This document shows positions 26,590 to 34,014 of a DNA stretch of 64,000 nucleotides, one piece after another. Location: the NCBI GenBank assembly GCA_029863625.1, contig JAOTUY010000006.1, positions 17,232 to 81,231 on the forward strand, read 5' to 3'. Made by a program: the position numbers and the translations under genes. Position 1 is the first letter of the stretch. Each line of letters begins with the position of its first letter. The stretch is from Acidimicrobiia bacterium (GTDB lineage Bacteria; Actinomycetota; Acidimicrobiia; Spongiisociales; UBA4744). The notes beneath the pieces were generated by a model, which saw nothing but the letters and a program-made list of their open reading frames with translations, made no database searches and was not told the origin of the DNA.

Positions 26590-27018
26590 TCACCTTCCGA
26601 CCGGAAGACGCCGGGCGACCAACCAGACACGAACGGCAACGATGACCAGGAAGACGGCCGTTACCAGCAGCGGTACTGAATAGGAATCGCTGAGGTCGTA
26701 GATCAGCCCGAAGATCGGGGGGGCGATGACTATTGCCAGCTGATTGGCGGTCATGGCCAGGGCCAGGGTGGTGCCGACCGCCCGGCCCGGTGCGGCTTCG
26801 GCGACGAACACGACCCAGGGGCCGTACCAACCGAAGGCGAAGAATCCGATCAGCGCGGCGATGGCTAGCAAGAGCGCGTATGAGGGTCCAGCCTGGAGGG
26901 CGGCCAGCGCAGCCGCCCCGGCCGCGGCAACTCCAGCCGAGATGGCCACCGGAGTAAGGCGACTGGGCTGGTGGTCACTCCAGGCGGCCAGGGCCACCCG
27001 GCCGACAACTCCGGCCAC
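26590..27018 (-). pseudogene. MFS transporter remnant (C-terminal part only)
   Basis: The reading gives about 142 residues with four to five helices that correspond to the second half of an MFS permease: AGVVGRVALAAWSDH resembles the motif A-like loop between helices 8 and 9, and the final helix pair ends ARRLPVGR. The first seven helices are absent; upstream on the same strand the frame meets a stop about 57 nt before the GTG, and the opposite-strand thioredoxin-like gene begins at 27087. No ribosome site precedes the GTG. This looks like a permease gene truncated by a deletion or rearrangement at about 27020-27080. Confidence 0.65.
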
Positions 27019-27086
27019 GCGTTCGGAGGGCTCATGTTTATGACCTCCGTCACCGTAAACTCCTCGAATCGATCAAGGAGATACTG

Positions 27087-27665
27087 ATGGCTACCTCGTC
27101 GACAATGACGCAGCTCGGCACCCGGGCACCCGATTTTGTGCTCCCGGAGCCGCTCACGGGCACCACCGTCGCCCTCACGGACTTCGCTGAGAAGGACGCT
27201 CTGCTCGTGATGTTCATTTGCAATCACTGCCCCTACGTGCAGCACGTGAGGCACGGTCTTGCCGAGCTGGGCCGCGACTACGAAGGCAGCCGGTTGGGAA
27301 TCGTCGCCATATCGTCGAACGACGTGGCTTCCCACCCGACCGATGATCCTGAACAGATGACAATCGACGCGAAGGATCTCGATTACCGGTTTCCCTATCT
27401 TTACGACGAAAGCCAGGAGGTCGCCAGGGCATACGGTGCCGTCTGCACGCCCGACTTCTTCCTGTTCGATGCCGAGCGGGCCCTCGTGTATCGGGGGAGG
27501 TTCGACGAGACGCGGCCCAACATGCCGGGCAAGGTCACCGGCTCTGATCTGCGAGCGGCGATCGAGACGGTCCTGGCCGGCCAAGCCCCATCCGGCGACC
27601 AGTACCCGTCGATGGGATGCTCGATCAAGTGGAAGCCGGGGAACGCTCCCGCATACGCGTCCTAG
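27087..27665 (+). CDS. Thioredoxin family protein (AhpC/TSA-like, CNHCPYV)
   Basis: A 192-residue peroxiredoxin/thioredoxin-fold protein. FICNHCPYVQHVRHGLAEL carries the CxxC active site in its family-specific form; YGAVCTPDFFLFD has the cis-Pro, and the tail PSMGCSIKWKPGN is a signature of this group of about 190-residue cytosolic thioredoxin-like proteins. They are thought to be thiol-disulfide oxidoreductases or peroxidases, but substrates are unknown. CAAGGAGAT lies 6 nt before the ATG. The stop overlaps the acr3 stop on the other strand by 3 bp (convergent). Confidence 0.87.
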   Translation: MATSSTMTQLGTRAPDFVLPEPLTGTTVALTDFAEKDALLVMFICNHCPYVQHVRHGLAELGRDYEGSRLGIVAISSNDVASHPTDDPEQMTIDAKDLDYRFPYLYDESQEVARAYGAVCTPDFFLFDAERALVYRGRFDETRPNMPGKVTGSDLRAAIETVLAGQAPSGDQYPSMGCSIKWKPGNAPAYAS

Positions 27666-28741
27666 CTGATCGGGGAGACCGGGTAGAAGCGTTTCTTGGC
27701 CCACAAAGCAACGTAGACGAGACCGACCAACACCGGCACCTCGATCAACGGCCCGACGACGCCTGCCAGCGCTTCGCCCGAGGTGACCCCGAACACCCCG
27801 ATCGCAACGGCGATGGCAAGTTCGAAATTGTTGCTGGCCGCCGTGAAAGCAACGCTGGTGTTCTTCTCGTAGGACAGCTTGAGCCGGAGCCCGAGGGCGA
27901 AAGAAACCACCCACATGATCGCGAAGTAGGCGAGGAGCGGCACCGCAATGCGAATTACGTCGAGAGGTTGAGCGGTGATCGTCTCACCCTGCAGAGCGAA
28001 GAGGATTACCACCGTGAACAACAACCCGTAGAGTGCCCAGGGAGCCAGCTTGGGAAGAAAGCGGGTTTCGTACCACTCGACCCCCTTGGATCGTTCACCC
28101 CAGCGGCGGGTGAGGTAGCCGCCTGCCAGCGGGACACCAAGGAAGACCAGCACGATCTTGGCGATGTCCCACATCGAAACGTCCAGGGTGGCGGTATCGA
28201 GGCCAAGCCAGGTGGGGAGAAGCTCGAGGTAGAAGTAACCGAGGATCGAGTAGGCGACGATCTGGAAGATCGAGTTGAGGGCGACCAGCACGGCGGCGGC
28301 TTCCCGGTCGCCGCAGGCGAGGTCGTTCCAGATCAGCACCATGGCTATGCAGCGCGCCAGCCCGATGATGATCAGCCCGGTGCGGTACTCGGGCAAGTCG
28401 GCCAGCAGCAGCCAGGCCAGCGTGAACATGAGCGCGGGGCCGATCACCCAATTGAGGACCAGCGAGGTGACCATCAGCTTGCGGTCGGCGGCAATCTCCC
28501 CGATCTGCGAGTAACGGACCTTGGCCAGCACCGGGTACATCATGGCCAGCAACCCGAGGGCGATCGGCAGCGAGACCGAACCGATCTTGACGGTGTCCAA
28601 CCAGTCGTTCAGGTCGGGGATCAGTCTGCCCAACCCCAGCCCCAAAGCCATGGCGGCGAGGATCCACACCGGAAGGAACCGGTCGACGACCGAAAGACGG
28701 GCGAGGGCCGGTTCGGTGGGCGGAGGCGAAAGGCTGGTCAC
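27662..28741 (-). CDS. acr3: Arsenite efflux transporter Acr3
   Basis: A 359-residue transporter with ten membrane helices of the ACR3/bile-acid-sodium-symporter fold. LGLLAMMYPVLAKVRYSQIG, the helix-4 Cys in GLARCIAMVLIWNDLACGD (required for arsenite transport in the family) and AFTAASNNFELAIAVAIGVFG in helix 9 (conserved Asn-Asn-Phe-Glu) are all present. It exports As(III) and antimonite by proton exchange. No arsR or arsC gene is next to it: upstream on the same strand is a 144-bp gap and then the pyrophosphatase-like gene, so regulation must be from elsewhere or constitutive. Confidence 0.93.
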   Translation of the reverse strand: MTSLSPPPTEPALARLSVVDRFLPVWILAAMALGLGLGRLIPDLNDWLDTVKIGSVSLPIALGLLAMMYPVLAKVRYSQIGEIAADRKLMVTSLVLNWVIGPALMFTLAWLLLADLPEYRTGLIIIGLARCIAMVLIWNDLACGDREAAAVLVALNSIFQIVAYSILGYFYLELLPTWLGLDTATLDVSMWDIAKIVLVFLGVPLAGGYLTRRWGERSKGVEWYETRFLPKLAPWALYGLLFTVVILFALQGETITAQPLDVIRIAVPLLAYFAIMWVVSFALGLRLKLSYEKNTSVAFTAASNNFELAIAVAIGVFGVTSGEALAGVVGPLIEVPVLVGLVYVALWAKKRFYPVSPIS

Positions 28742-28885
28742 GGCGAAATATCGATCAGCATGAATGGGATGCTGGGTGGATTGCGTCGCGATCTAGGGGC
28801 CGGCCAGATTTCCATACACCCAGACTATCCGGATATCAAAAGGTCTTGGGCGGGCGCGGCTTGTTTGAATCCGGTGGCCCCGCCC

Positions 28886-29377
28886 TCAGTGACTCAATGG
28901 CGGGAGAGGGCTGGATGCCTCAGGTGTCGTATCCCCGGTGGCAGATTCGTTTCGAGAGGCGGCGATATAGGCCTCGGCATCCCCGCGGCCGCGCAGCCGA
29001 CCGATCTCTATGCGCTTGTCTGGCAGGTGGGCAAAGACGCCGCTGATGAAACTCTCGAGTTCCGCAACGGTGGCTTCTTCGAGGACAGGAGGTTCACCCG
29101 ATGGCACGGCGAGCACCTTGTGGTCGATTTCGCCGTCCTCAACTTGCTCGAGCAGTCCGATGGGATCGCACTCGATCGTGTCACCGGCCGAAAGCCCTGA
29201 ATTCGTCAATACGAAACAATCGACTGCGTCGCCGTCGCCGCCCAAAGTGCCGATCACGAAGCCATAGGGGTACGGGTATTGGAGCGAAACATGGGCCGTG
29301 CCGAGGTGGGCCAGGGTGCGCTGGTCGTAGAGGTTCTTGGTGCGGGACCCGGCTTCGTTCTCGATGAACACGCGCAA
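28886..29377 (-). CDS. Inorganic pyrophosphatase-like protein
   Basis: A 163-residue protein of the soluble family I pyrophosphatase fold. YPYPYGFVIGTLGGDGDAVDCFVLTN corresponds to the Y-G-F-I-P, DGDPLD and strand region with metal-binding Asp residues. GDTIECDPIGLLEQVEDGEIDHKVLAV matches the G-x-x-I-x-x-R-P-I-G and D-x-x-E-x-D-x-K segment, with the usual Arg replaced by Asp. The E-x-D-x-K motif and one DGD are intact, but the N-terminal portion is shortened and several phosphate-binding residues differ from the Ppa consensus, so it may be a divergent paralogue and not the housekeeping enzyme. Confidence 0.75.
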   Translation of the reverse strand: MRVFIENEAGSRTKNLYDQRTLAHLGTAHVSLQYPYPYGFVIGTLGGDGDAVDCFVLTNSGLSAGDTIECDPIGLLEQVEDGEIDHKVLAVPSGEPPVLEEATVAELESFISGVFAHLPDKRIEIGRLRGRGDAEAYIAASRNESATGDTTPEASSPLPPLSH

Positions 29378-29447
29378 CCTTACACCCCCCGCCGCGGTCG
29401 ATTCGGGCGAAGCCTAATCACAGACGAATCGGGCGGGCGGGCTCGGG

Positions 29448-29470
29448 TAGTCTGGCATGGCTGAGCCAGA
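29448..29470 (+). promoter_or_regulatory. -10 box with overlapping inverted repeat before the Tm-1-like pair
   Basis: TAGTCT (29448-29453) fits TANNNT; TCTGGC (29451-29456) and GCCAGA (29465-29470) form an inverted repeat that overlaps it. This would place an operator across the transcription start, 12 bp before the ATG at 29483. No -35 match was seen. Confidence 0.3.
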
Positions 29471-29482
29471 CCGGAGGGGAGC

Positions 29483-30328
29483 ATGGCCAATTTCGATCAC
29501 CCAACCATCGTTGGGCGTTTGCGGGCGGAAAGAGAGGCGGGCCGGGCCATCTACGACGCGCTCTGTGGTTCCGGCATCACCGCCAAGATGGCAGCGCGAG
29601 GCGGCGCAGACTTCGTCACCACCCATTCGCTCGCGTACTTCCGCATGCAGGGGTTGAGCTCGATGGCGGGATACCTGCCGATTTGCGACGCCAACGCTTT
29701 GACGCTTGAACTCGGCGAGAGGGCCATCATCAACGTCGTGAGCGACTGCCCGGTAATCGCCGGCCTCCTCTGTGTCGATCCGACCCGCGATATGAAGCGG
29801 TTCTTGGTCCGTATTGCGGACGCCGGGTTTGACGGCGTGATGAATTGCCCCACCGTGGCCTTGATCGACGGAAAATACCGAAGCGATCTTGAAGAGACCG
29901 GGATGGGCTTCGCGAACGAGGTCGAGGTGCTCGCTGAGGCTTCTCGGATCGGTTTGTACACCAAGGCGTTTTGCACCTCGGTTGAGGAAGCATTGGCCAT
30001 GGCCGAAGCCGGCGTCGACAACATCATCGTGCATTTCGGTAACAGTTCCGGCGGTACCATCGGCTCGCAGACCGTGATGAGTGAGGATTCCGCCGTTGCG
30101 CGAGCAACCGGGATCCTCGACGCACTCGAGGCCGACTTCTCCGACCTGATTGTGACCTCCCATGGCGGTGCGATCGAGACGCCGGAGGACTTCGTTCGCT
30201 TCTGGCAAGCCGAACCGCGGCTCGATGGTTACGTGGGCGGCTCCTCCGCTGAACGTTTTCCGATCGAGGCGTCGGTCGTGGCCGCCACCCAAGGGTTCAA
30301 GGGTGTCGAGCTGGGCGAGGCATACTGA
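29483..30328 (+). CDS. PEP-hydrolase/Tm-1 C-terminal-type TIM-barrel protein
   Basis: A 281-residue TIM-barrel protein of the phosphoenolpyruvate hydrolase-like group. The first part reads IYDALCGSGITAKMAARGGADFV and HSLAYFRMQGLSSMAGYLP, followed by GFDGVMNCPTVALIDG, a long MGFANEVEVLAEASRIGLYT, and NIIVHFGNSSGGTIG near the C-terminal face of the barrel. In plants and fungi this domain is the C-terminal half of the Tm-1 protein; in bacteria it is separate and next to the Tm-1 N-terminal-type gene, as here. GGAGGGG precedes the ATG. The reaction is not established in bacteria. Confidence 0.82.
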   Translation: MANFDHPTIVGRLRAEREAGRAIYDALCGSGITAKMAARGGADFVTTHSLAYFRMQGLSSMAGYLPICDANALTLELGERAIINVVSDCPVIAGLLCVDPTRDMKRFLVRIADAGFDGVMNCPTVALIDGKYRSDLEETGMGFANEVEVLAEASRIGLYTKAFCTSVEEALAMAEAGVDNIIVHFGNSSGGTIGSQTVMSEDSAVARATGILDALEADFSDLIVTSHGGAIETPEDFVRFWQAEPRLDGYVGGSSAERFPIEASVVAATQGFKGVELGEAY

Positions 30329-31594
30329 GTGACGGCCCGGCCGACCGTCGCCGTACTCACCACTCTCGATAGCAAGAACGAAGCAGCCCGCTTTGTGTGC
30401 GACGCTCTCATCTCCGCAGGAGTAACGCCCTGGTTGGTCGACCTGTCGCTGCGCCCCCACGAATACAGCTTCGCAGCGGTCGACGGCGCTGCTTTGGCAA
30501 AAGCGTCGGGCACTTCCTGGGATGCACTGGCGCGCCTCTCTCGCGCCGAGGCCGCCCAGACAATGACCCTCGGCGCGATTGAGATTGTCCGTACCCGACT
30601 CGACGGGGAGGGTTTCGACGGCATTCTTGGGGTGGGTGGAGCCAATGGTTCGACTATGGCTTGTGCCGTCATGCGCGCCCTTCCTCTCGGGCTGCCCAAG
30701 ATAATGGTCACGCCGGTCGCGGCGACCGCAGCCGTGCAGTGGTACGTGGCCGAGAGTGACATCGCGATGTTTCCGACCATCGGTGATATCTCGCTCAACC
30801 GAGTAACGCGCACCGCGATGGCCAATGCGGTTGGGGCGATGGTCGGGATGATCGGAGCCGCCCAACGGCCTCCGGCAAACTCGGCGCCCGGCGCGGCGCC
30901 GCCTTTGGTCGGTGTGTCGTCGTTCGGTAACACCCAACCGGCCGTCGATCGCATCACGCTACGGCTGAAGGCGAAGGGTTTTGAAGTCATCCATTTCCAC
31001 GCTTCCGGGCCCGGCGGTCGCGCTCTGGAATCACTGGCCGCCCTCGGCGAGCTGACCGGCGTCATCGATCTGACTACGTCGGAGTTGACGGATTTCGTCA
31101 CCGGCGGCGTCTACAGCGCGGGTGAAGGGCGGCTCACCGGCGCCGGTGCTGCCGGGGTCCCGCAGGTAGTGGTCCCGGGCTGTCTTGACTTCACCAATTG
31201 GTGGATCGGCCAGGTACCGGAAAGATATCGGGACCGGGAGTTCTATCAATACAACGTTGAAATCTTGCTCATGCGCACTAATGCTGAGGAGTTCGCCACA
31301 CTCGGCCGGCTGATGGGCGAGCGGCTCGCCGCGGCCCGGGGGCCGGTCCGTGTGCTGATCCCGGGCGGGGGATGGAGCCAGATGGCCGGGCGTCAGACCT
31401 TTGATCTGGCGGGGCAGGAGATCGGGGTGTGGGAGCAGCCGGAGACCGATCGTCGGTTCGTGGATACGCTTCGGCGTCACCTGCCTGCCGGTTCGATCAC
31501 CGATTTGCCGCACCACATCAATGCCCCCGAGTTCGCCGACGCCTGTGTCGACGCGCTGATCGGTCTGCTGGACGGCAAGTGGCTGGAGACATGA
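30329..31594 (+). CDS. Tm-1-like ATP-binding protein (UPF0261)
   Basis: A 421-residue protein matching the N-terminal domain of tomato Tm-1: VAVLTTLDSKNEAARFVCDAL at the start, GFDGILGVGGANGSTMACAVM, MVTPVAATAAVQWYVAESDI, and GVSSFGNTQPAVDRITLRL at the domain junction, then LTTSELTDFVTGGVYSAGE and VVPGCLDFTNW. The plant protein binds ATP and blocks tobamovirus replicase; the bacterial function is unknown. GTG 30329 follows immediately after the stop of the TIM-barrel gene with no spacer, so they are coupled and expected to be made in equal amounts, as the halves of the fused plant protein are. Confidence 0.87.
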   Translation: MTARPTVAVLTTLDSKNEAARFVCDALISAGVTPWLVDLSLRPHEYSFAAVDGAALAKASGTSWDALARLSRAEAAQTMTLGAIEIVRTRLDGEGFDGILGVGGANGSTMACAVMRALPLGLPKIMVTPVAATAAVQWYVAESDIAMFPTIGDISLNRVTRTAMANAVGAMVGMIGAAQRPPANSAPGAAPPLVGVSSFGNTQPAVDRITLRLKAKGFEVIHFHASGPGGRALESLAALGELTGVIDLTTSELTDFVTGGVYSAGEGRLTGAGAAGVPQVVVPGCLDFTNWWIGQVPERYRDREFYQYNVEILLMRTNAEEFATLGRLMGERLAAARGPVRVLIPGGGWSQMAGRQTFDLAGQEIGVWEQPETDRRFVDTLRRHLPAGSITDLPHHINAPEFADACVDALIGLLDGKWLET

Positions 31595-31681
31595 CTGGCT
31601 GCTTCACTGCCGTCCGGCCCGGGGTTTGGATGAATATCATCTCGTTCCGGTAGCGTGAGGGCTTTCCTCGAGGTACCAAAC

Positions 31682-31909
31682 GTGGCACAACAGCCCTGGT
31701 GGCAGCGCATCTTCCCTCCGGTCGAGCGACTGGCGGAGCCGGGGTCGAACACGTCGACGGCGGCAGGCGTATTCCTGGCCTATGTTTCCCCGATCGTTCT
31801 GACGATCGCGTTTGTCCCGTTGCTCGACGGAGACATCTGGGTGGGCCTGGGCGTGGTGGCTCTCGCCATCGCCTGCTGGGTGATTGGGCATCGGCTAGTC
31901 AGTCAGTGA
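31682..31909 (+). CDS. Small two-helix membrane protein
   Basis: A 75-residue reading beginning at GTG 31682, with CGAGG 8 nt upstream. It has two hydrophobic segments (AAGVFLAYVSPIVLTIAFVPLL and VGLGVVALAIACWVIGHRLV) and a Trp- and Pro-rich N-terminus (QQPWWQRIFPP). No family recognised. It lies 87 bp after the Tm-1-like gene on the same strand and 127 bp before the convergent dioxygenase gene, so it could be its own unit. The hydrophobic pattern supports a real gene, but its shortness keeps confidence modest. Confidence 0.5.
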   Translation: MAQQPWWQRIFPPVERLAEPGSNTSTAAGVFLAYVSPIVLTIAFVPLLDGDIWVGLGVVALAIACWVIGHRLVSQ

Positions 31910-32036
31910 TGGGGAGGGTGGCTTCCGCTGCGACCGCCGACATCAGGCTCGAGCTGTGTCGAGGAACGATTTGGTTCAGATTGCGTCAAGCATATCTGCG
32001 AAGCACGTGTCGGCGCGGTCGGTCGACGAAATGAGG

Positions 32037-32837
32037 TCAGCCGAACTGCACCGATCGTTTGGAGAGCCCCATATAGAAGCCGTCGATGACGGTGTTACCG
32101 GTCTCGCCCGATTCCAGGCTTGCCCCGAGCGAAACGAACAGCGGGGCGAAGTGCTCGGTGCGGGGGTGGGCCAGCGCGGCCGCCGGGGCTTTGTGCTGGA
32201 AATCCACCAGGCTGTCAACGTCACCGGTTGCCAATGACTGTTGTAGCCAGTCGTCGAATTCGGCCGACCAGGACGGTGGGGGAGCATGGAGTCCGGCCCG
32301 CGGGTCGATATCGCGGAGGTTGTGCGTGCTGAAGCCGCTTCCGATGATCAACACTCCCTGATCGCGCAGCGGGGCGAGGCGGCGTCCTATCTCCAGCAGC
32401 GTTTGGGGCTCCAGAGTGGGCATTGAGATCTGGAGGACCGGTATGTCGGCCTCCGGATACATTTCCACCAGGGGCACGTACGCGCCATGATCGAGCCCTC
32501 GCCGTGGTTCCTGATTGATGGGGTGTTCGGTCGATTGGAGCAGTTTGCGGACCGCGGCTGCAAGTGCCGGTGCTCCCGGGGCAGGGTATTGCACCTGGTA
32601 ATAGCGCGACTCGAACCCCCAGAAGTCGTAGGTGAGCGGGACGGTGGTGGTGGCGCCCAGGGTTAGCGGATCGGCTTCCCAGTGGGCCGACACGATGAGG
32701 ATCGCGGTCGGTCTCTGCACGGAAGCCGACCAGTCGGCCAGCTGACGGGTCCAGGTCTTGTCGTCGGCCAGAGGCGGGGCGCCGTGGCTCAGGAAGATGA
32801 CCGGCATTCGGTCCGGGTGATCGATGGCGGCAGTCAC
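32037..32837 (-). CDS. DODA-type extradiol dioxygenase
   Basis: About 266 residues of the class III extradiol ring-cleavage family, 4,5-DOPA-dioxygenase (YgiD-like) branch. MPVIFLSHGAPPL supplies the first metal His; ILIVSAHWEAD the second; GLDHGAYVPLVEMYP the catalytic His region; and IGSGFSTHNL the late His. Together these are the zinc- or iron-site pattern of the family. It opens a catechol ring such as that of L-DOPA in the cytosol. The start is uncertain: GTG 32837 is used, ATG 32807 sits immediately before the conserved core, and a GTG at 32879 is also open. It is divergent from the DUF3179 gene. Confidence 0.85.
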   Translation of the reverse strand: MTAAIDHPDRMPVIFLSHGAPPLADDKTWTRQLADWSASVQRPTAILIVSAHWEADPLTLGATTTVPLTYDFWGFESRYYQVQYPAPGAPALAAAVRKLLQSTEHPINQEPRRGLDHGAYVPLVEMYPEADIPVLQISMPTLEPQTLLEIGRRLAPLRDQGVLIIGSGFSTHNLRDIDPRAGLHAPPPSWSAEFDDWLQQSLATGDVDSLVDFQHKAPAAALAHPRTEHFAPLFVSLGASLESGETGNTVIDGFYMGLSKRSVQFG

Positions 32838-32977
32838 AGGGCATTCCGTATCTGTTGAGGCCGCTCTATCAACAACCACCCAGCGGCGCCCTATTCCTTG
32901 CTGTCGTCTCTACGCCCCAGTGTCGGGTCGGTGGCAACGCGGGAACACAGGAGTCCCGGCCAGCGTTGGCCCGTTCG

Positions 32978-34014
32978 ATGACCGATCTTCGCCAACGCAA
33001 GGTCCGACGGGCCGGGTGGTCTATGGTCGGAGTGCTGGCTGCGGCGGTCGCCGTCGCCATTGTGGCGGGCTCGCCGAAACGTCCCGAGGCGACGGAAACA
33101 TTGGGTGTGCTGGCCGATCCCAACGAGGTGTACAACCCGGTAGCGGCCGGCGAGCAGCTGCCGAGCGGCTACCGGCAGGTGCTCGGCCGCGATTCGATTC
33201 TCCCGGTGTACGACCCGGTGTTCACGTCGTCCGACCAGGTCGATTGGCCGGCCGACAGCCTCGTCATTGGAGTGGCCGGGGCGGAAACCGCCAAAGCGTA
33301 CCCGGTCACGCATCTCAACTCCAGAGAGATGGTGATTGACTCCCTGGACGGAATTCCCATTCTCGTTTCGTGGTGACCATTGTGCGGCACGGCGATGGTC
33401 CATCGTCGCGAATTGGATGGAACCACTCTCGTCTTTGGCAACCAGGGCGCCCTGTGGGGCAATGTAATGACGTGGTGGGACCACGACACCGGATCGGTGT
33501 GGAGTCAACCGCTCGGCGAGGCGATTCTCGGACCGCGGGCGGGAGCCCGTCTCGAGCTCCTCTCCTCAACTCTGACAACCTGGGAAGCGTGGCGGACCTC
33601 TCACCCTGATTCTCTGGCGCTCGACGTTCATGGTTGGGCCACCGGCTTCAACCTGGAGCAGACGGCGGTCGTAGTCGACCTCGGTGACGCGTCCGCTGCC
33701 ATGACATCCCTGCCCTCCGCAGGGTCGGGGTCGTGAATGATGTCGTGGCCGGGCTGGAAATCGCCGTCGTGATCGACCCAAACGATCAGGAACGCTGGGC
33801 GGTATTCAGCCGACGCCTCGACACCGAAGTCATTGAGTTGGAGCTGACCGCCGACGGCCTGGTCGACCCAGTGTCCGGCACTCTGTTCGATCCTTTCCTG
33901 GGGATTGGTCTACTTGGGCCCCTCGCCGAGCAGTCCCTCGACAAGCTGCCGGCCTTCACCTCGTTCCCTGACGACTACGTGACCTTCTTCCCGGACGGCA
34001 AGACCTGGCCCTGA
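32978..34014 (+). CDS. DUF3179 family protein with in-frame UGA at the CxxC motif and a later frameshift
   Basis: Three adjoining readings make one DUF3179 protein. The first runs from ATG 32978 (membrane anchor at residues 14-31) through AKAYPVTHLNSREMVIDSLD and GIPILVSW to a TGA at 33374-33376. The same frame continues with PLCGTAMVHRRELDGTTLVFG, TWWDHDTGSVWSQPLGEAILG and TTWEAWRTSHPD. In the family the motif is W-C-P-L-C-G-T, so the TGA stands exactly where the first Cys should be (UxxC), followed by a hairpin at 33390-33408. Near 33712-33717 the frame shifts by -1 in a CCC run; joined there, the text reads ALRRVGVVNDVVAG-like and goes on to 34014. Either a selenoprotein with one sequencing indel, or a decaying gene. 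Function of DUF3179 is unknown; export and redox are inferred. Confidence 0.75.
33377..33410 (+). promoter_or_regulatory. SECIS-like hairpin downstream of UGA
   Basis: Immediately after the TGA (33374-33376), CGGCGATG (33390-33397) pairs with CATCGTCG (33401-33408) through 8 bp including one G-U, leaving a GTC tri-loop. If the top G-C pair opens, the loop becomes GGTCC. The loop begins about 20 nt after the UGA and has G in its first positions, within the published range for bacterial SECIS elements. GC-rich hairpins arise by chance in such genomes, so this is support, not proof. Confidence 0.5.

Noticed and set aside
28742..28885. arsR gene or ArsR operator upstream of acr3
   Set aside because: No coding region of suitable size and no convincing ArsR-type inverted repeat was found in the gap.
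27617..29200. Open frame of 527 codons opposite acr3 and the pyrophosphatase-like gene
   Set aside because: Very hydrophilic, repetitive Asp/Gln/Arg text with no motif, spanning two real genes and their gap.
29414..30937. Open frame of 507 codons opposite the Tm-1-like pair
   Set aside because: Shadow of two well-supported genes; no recognisable domain.
33380..33736. Separate small gene starting at TTG 33380
   Set aside because: It is in the same frame as the preceding DUF3179 reading and begins inside the conserved motif, so readthrough of the TGA or a nonsense mutation is the sensible view.
33733..34014. Separate small gene starting at GTG 33733
   Set aside because: Its text is the second part of the DUF3179 domain, and family similarity extends upstream in the same frame before the GTG, so a frameshift explains it better.
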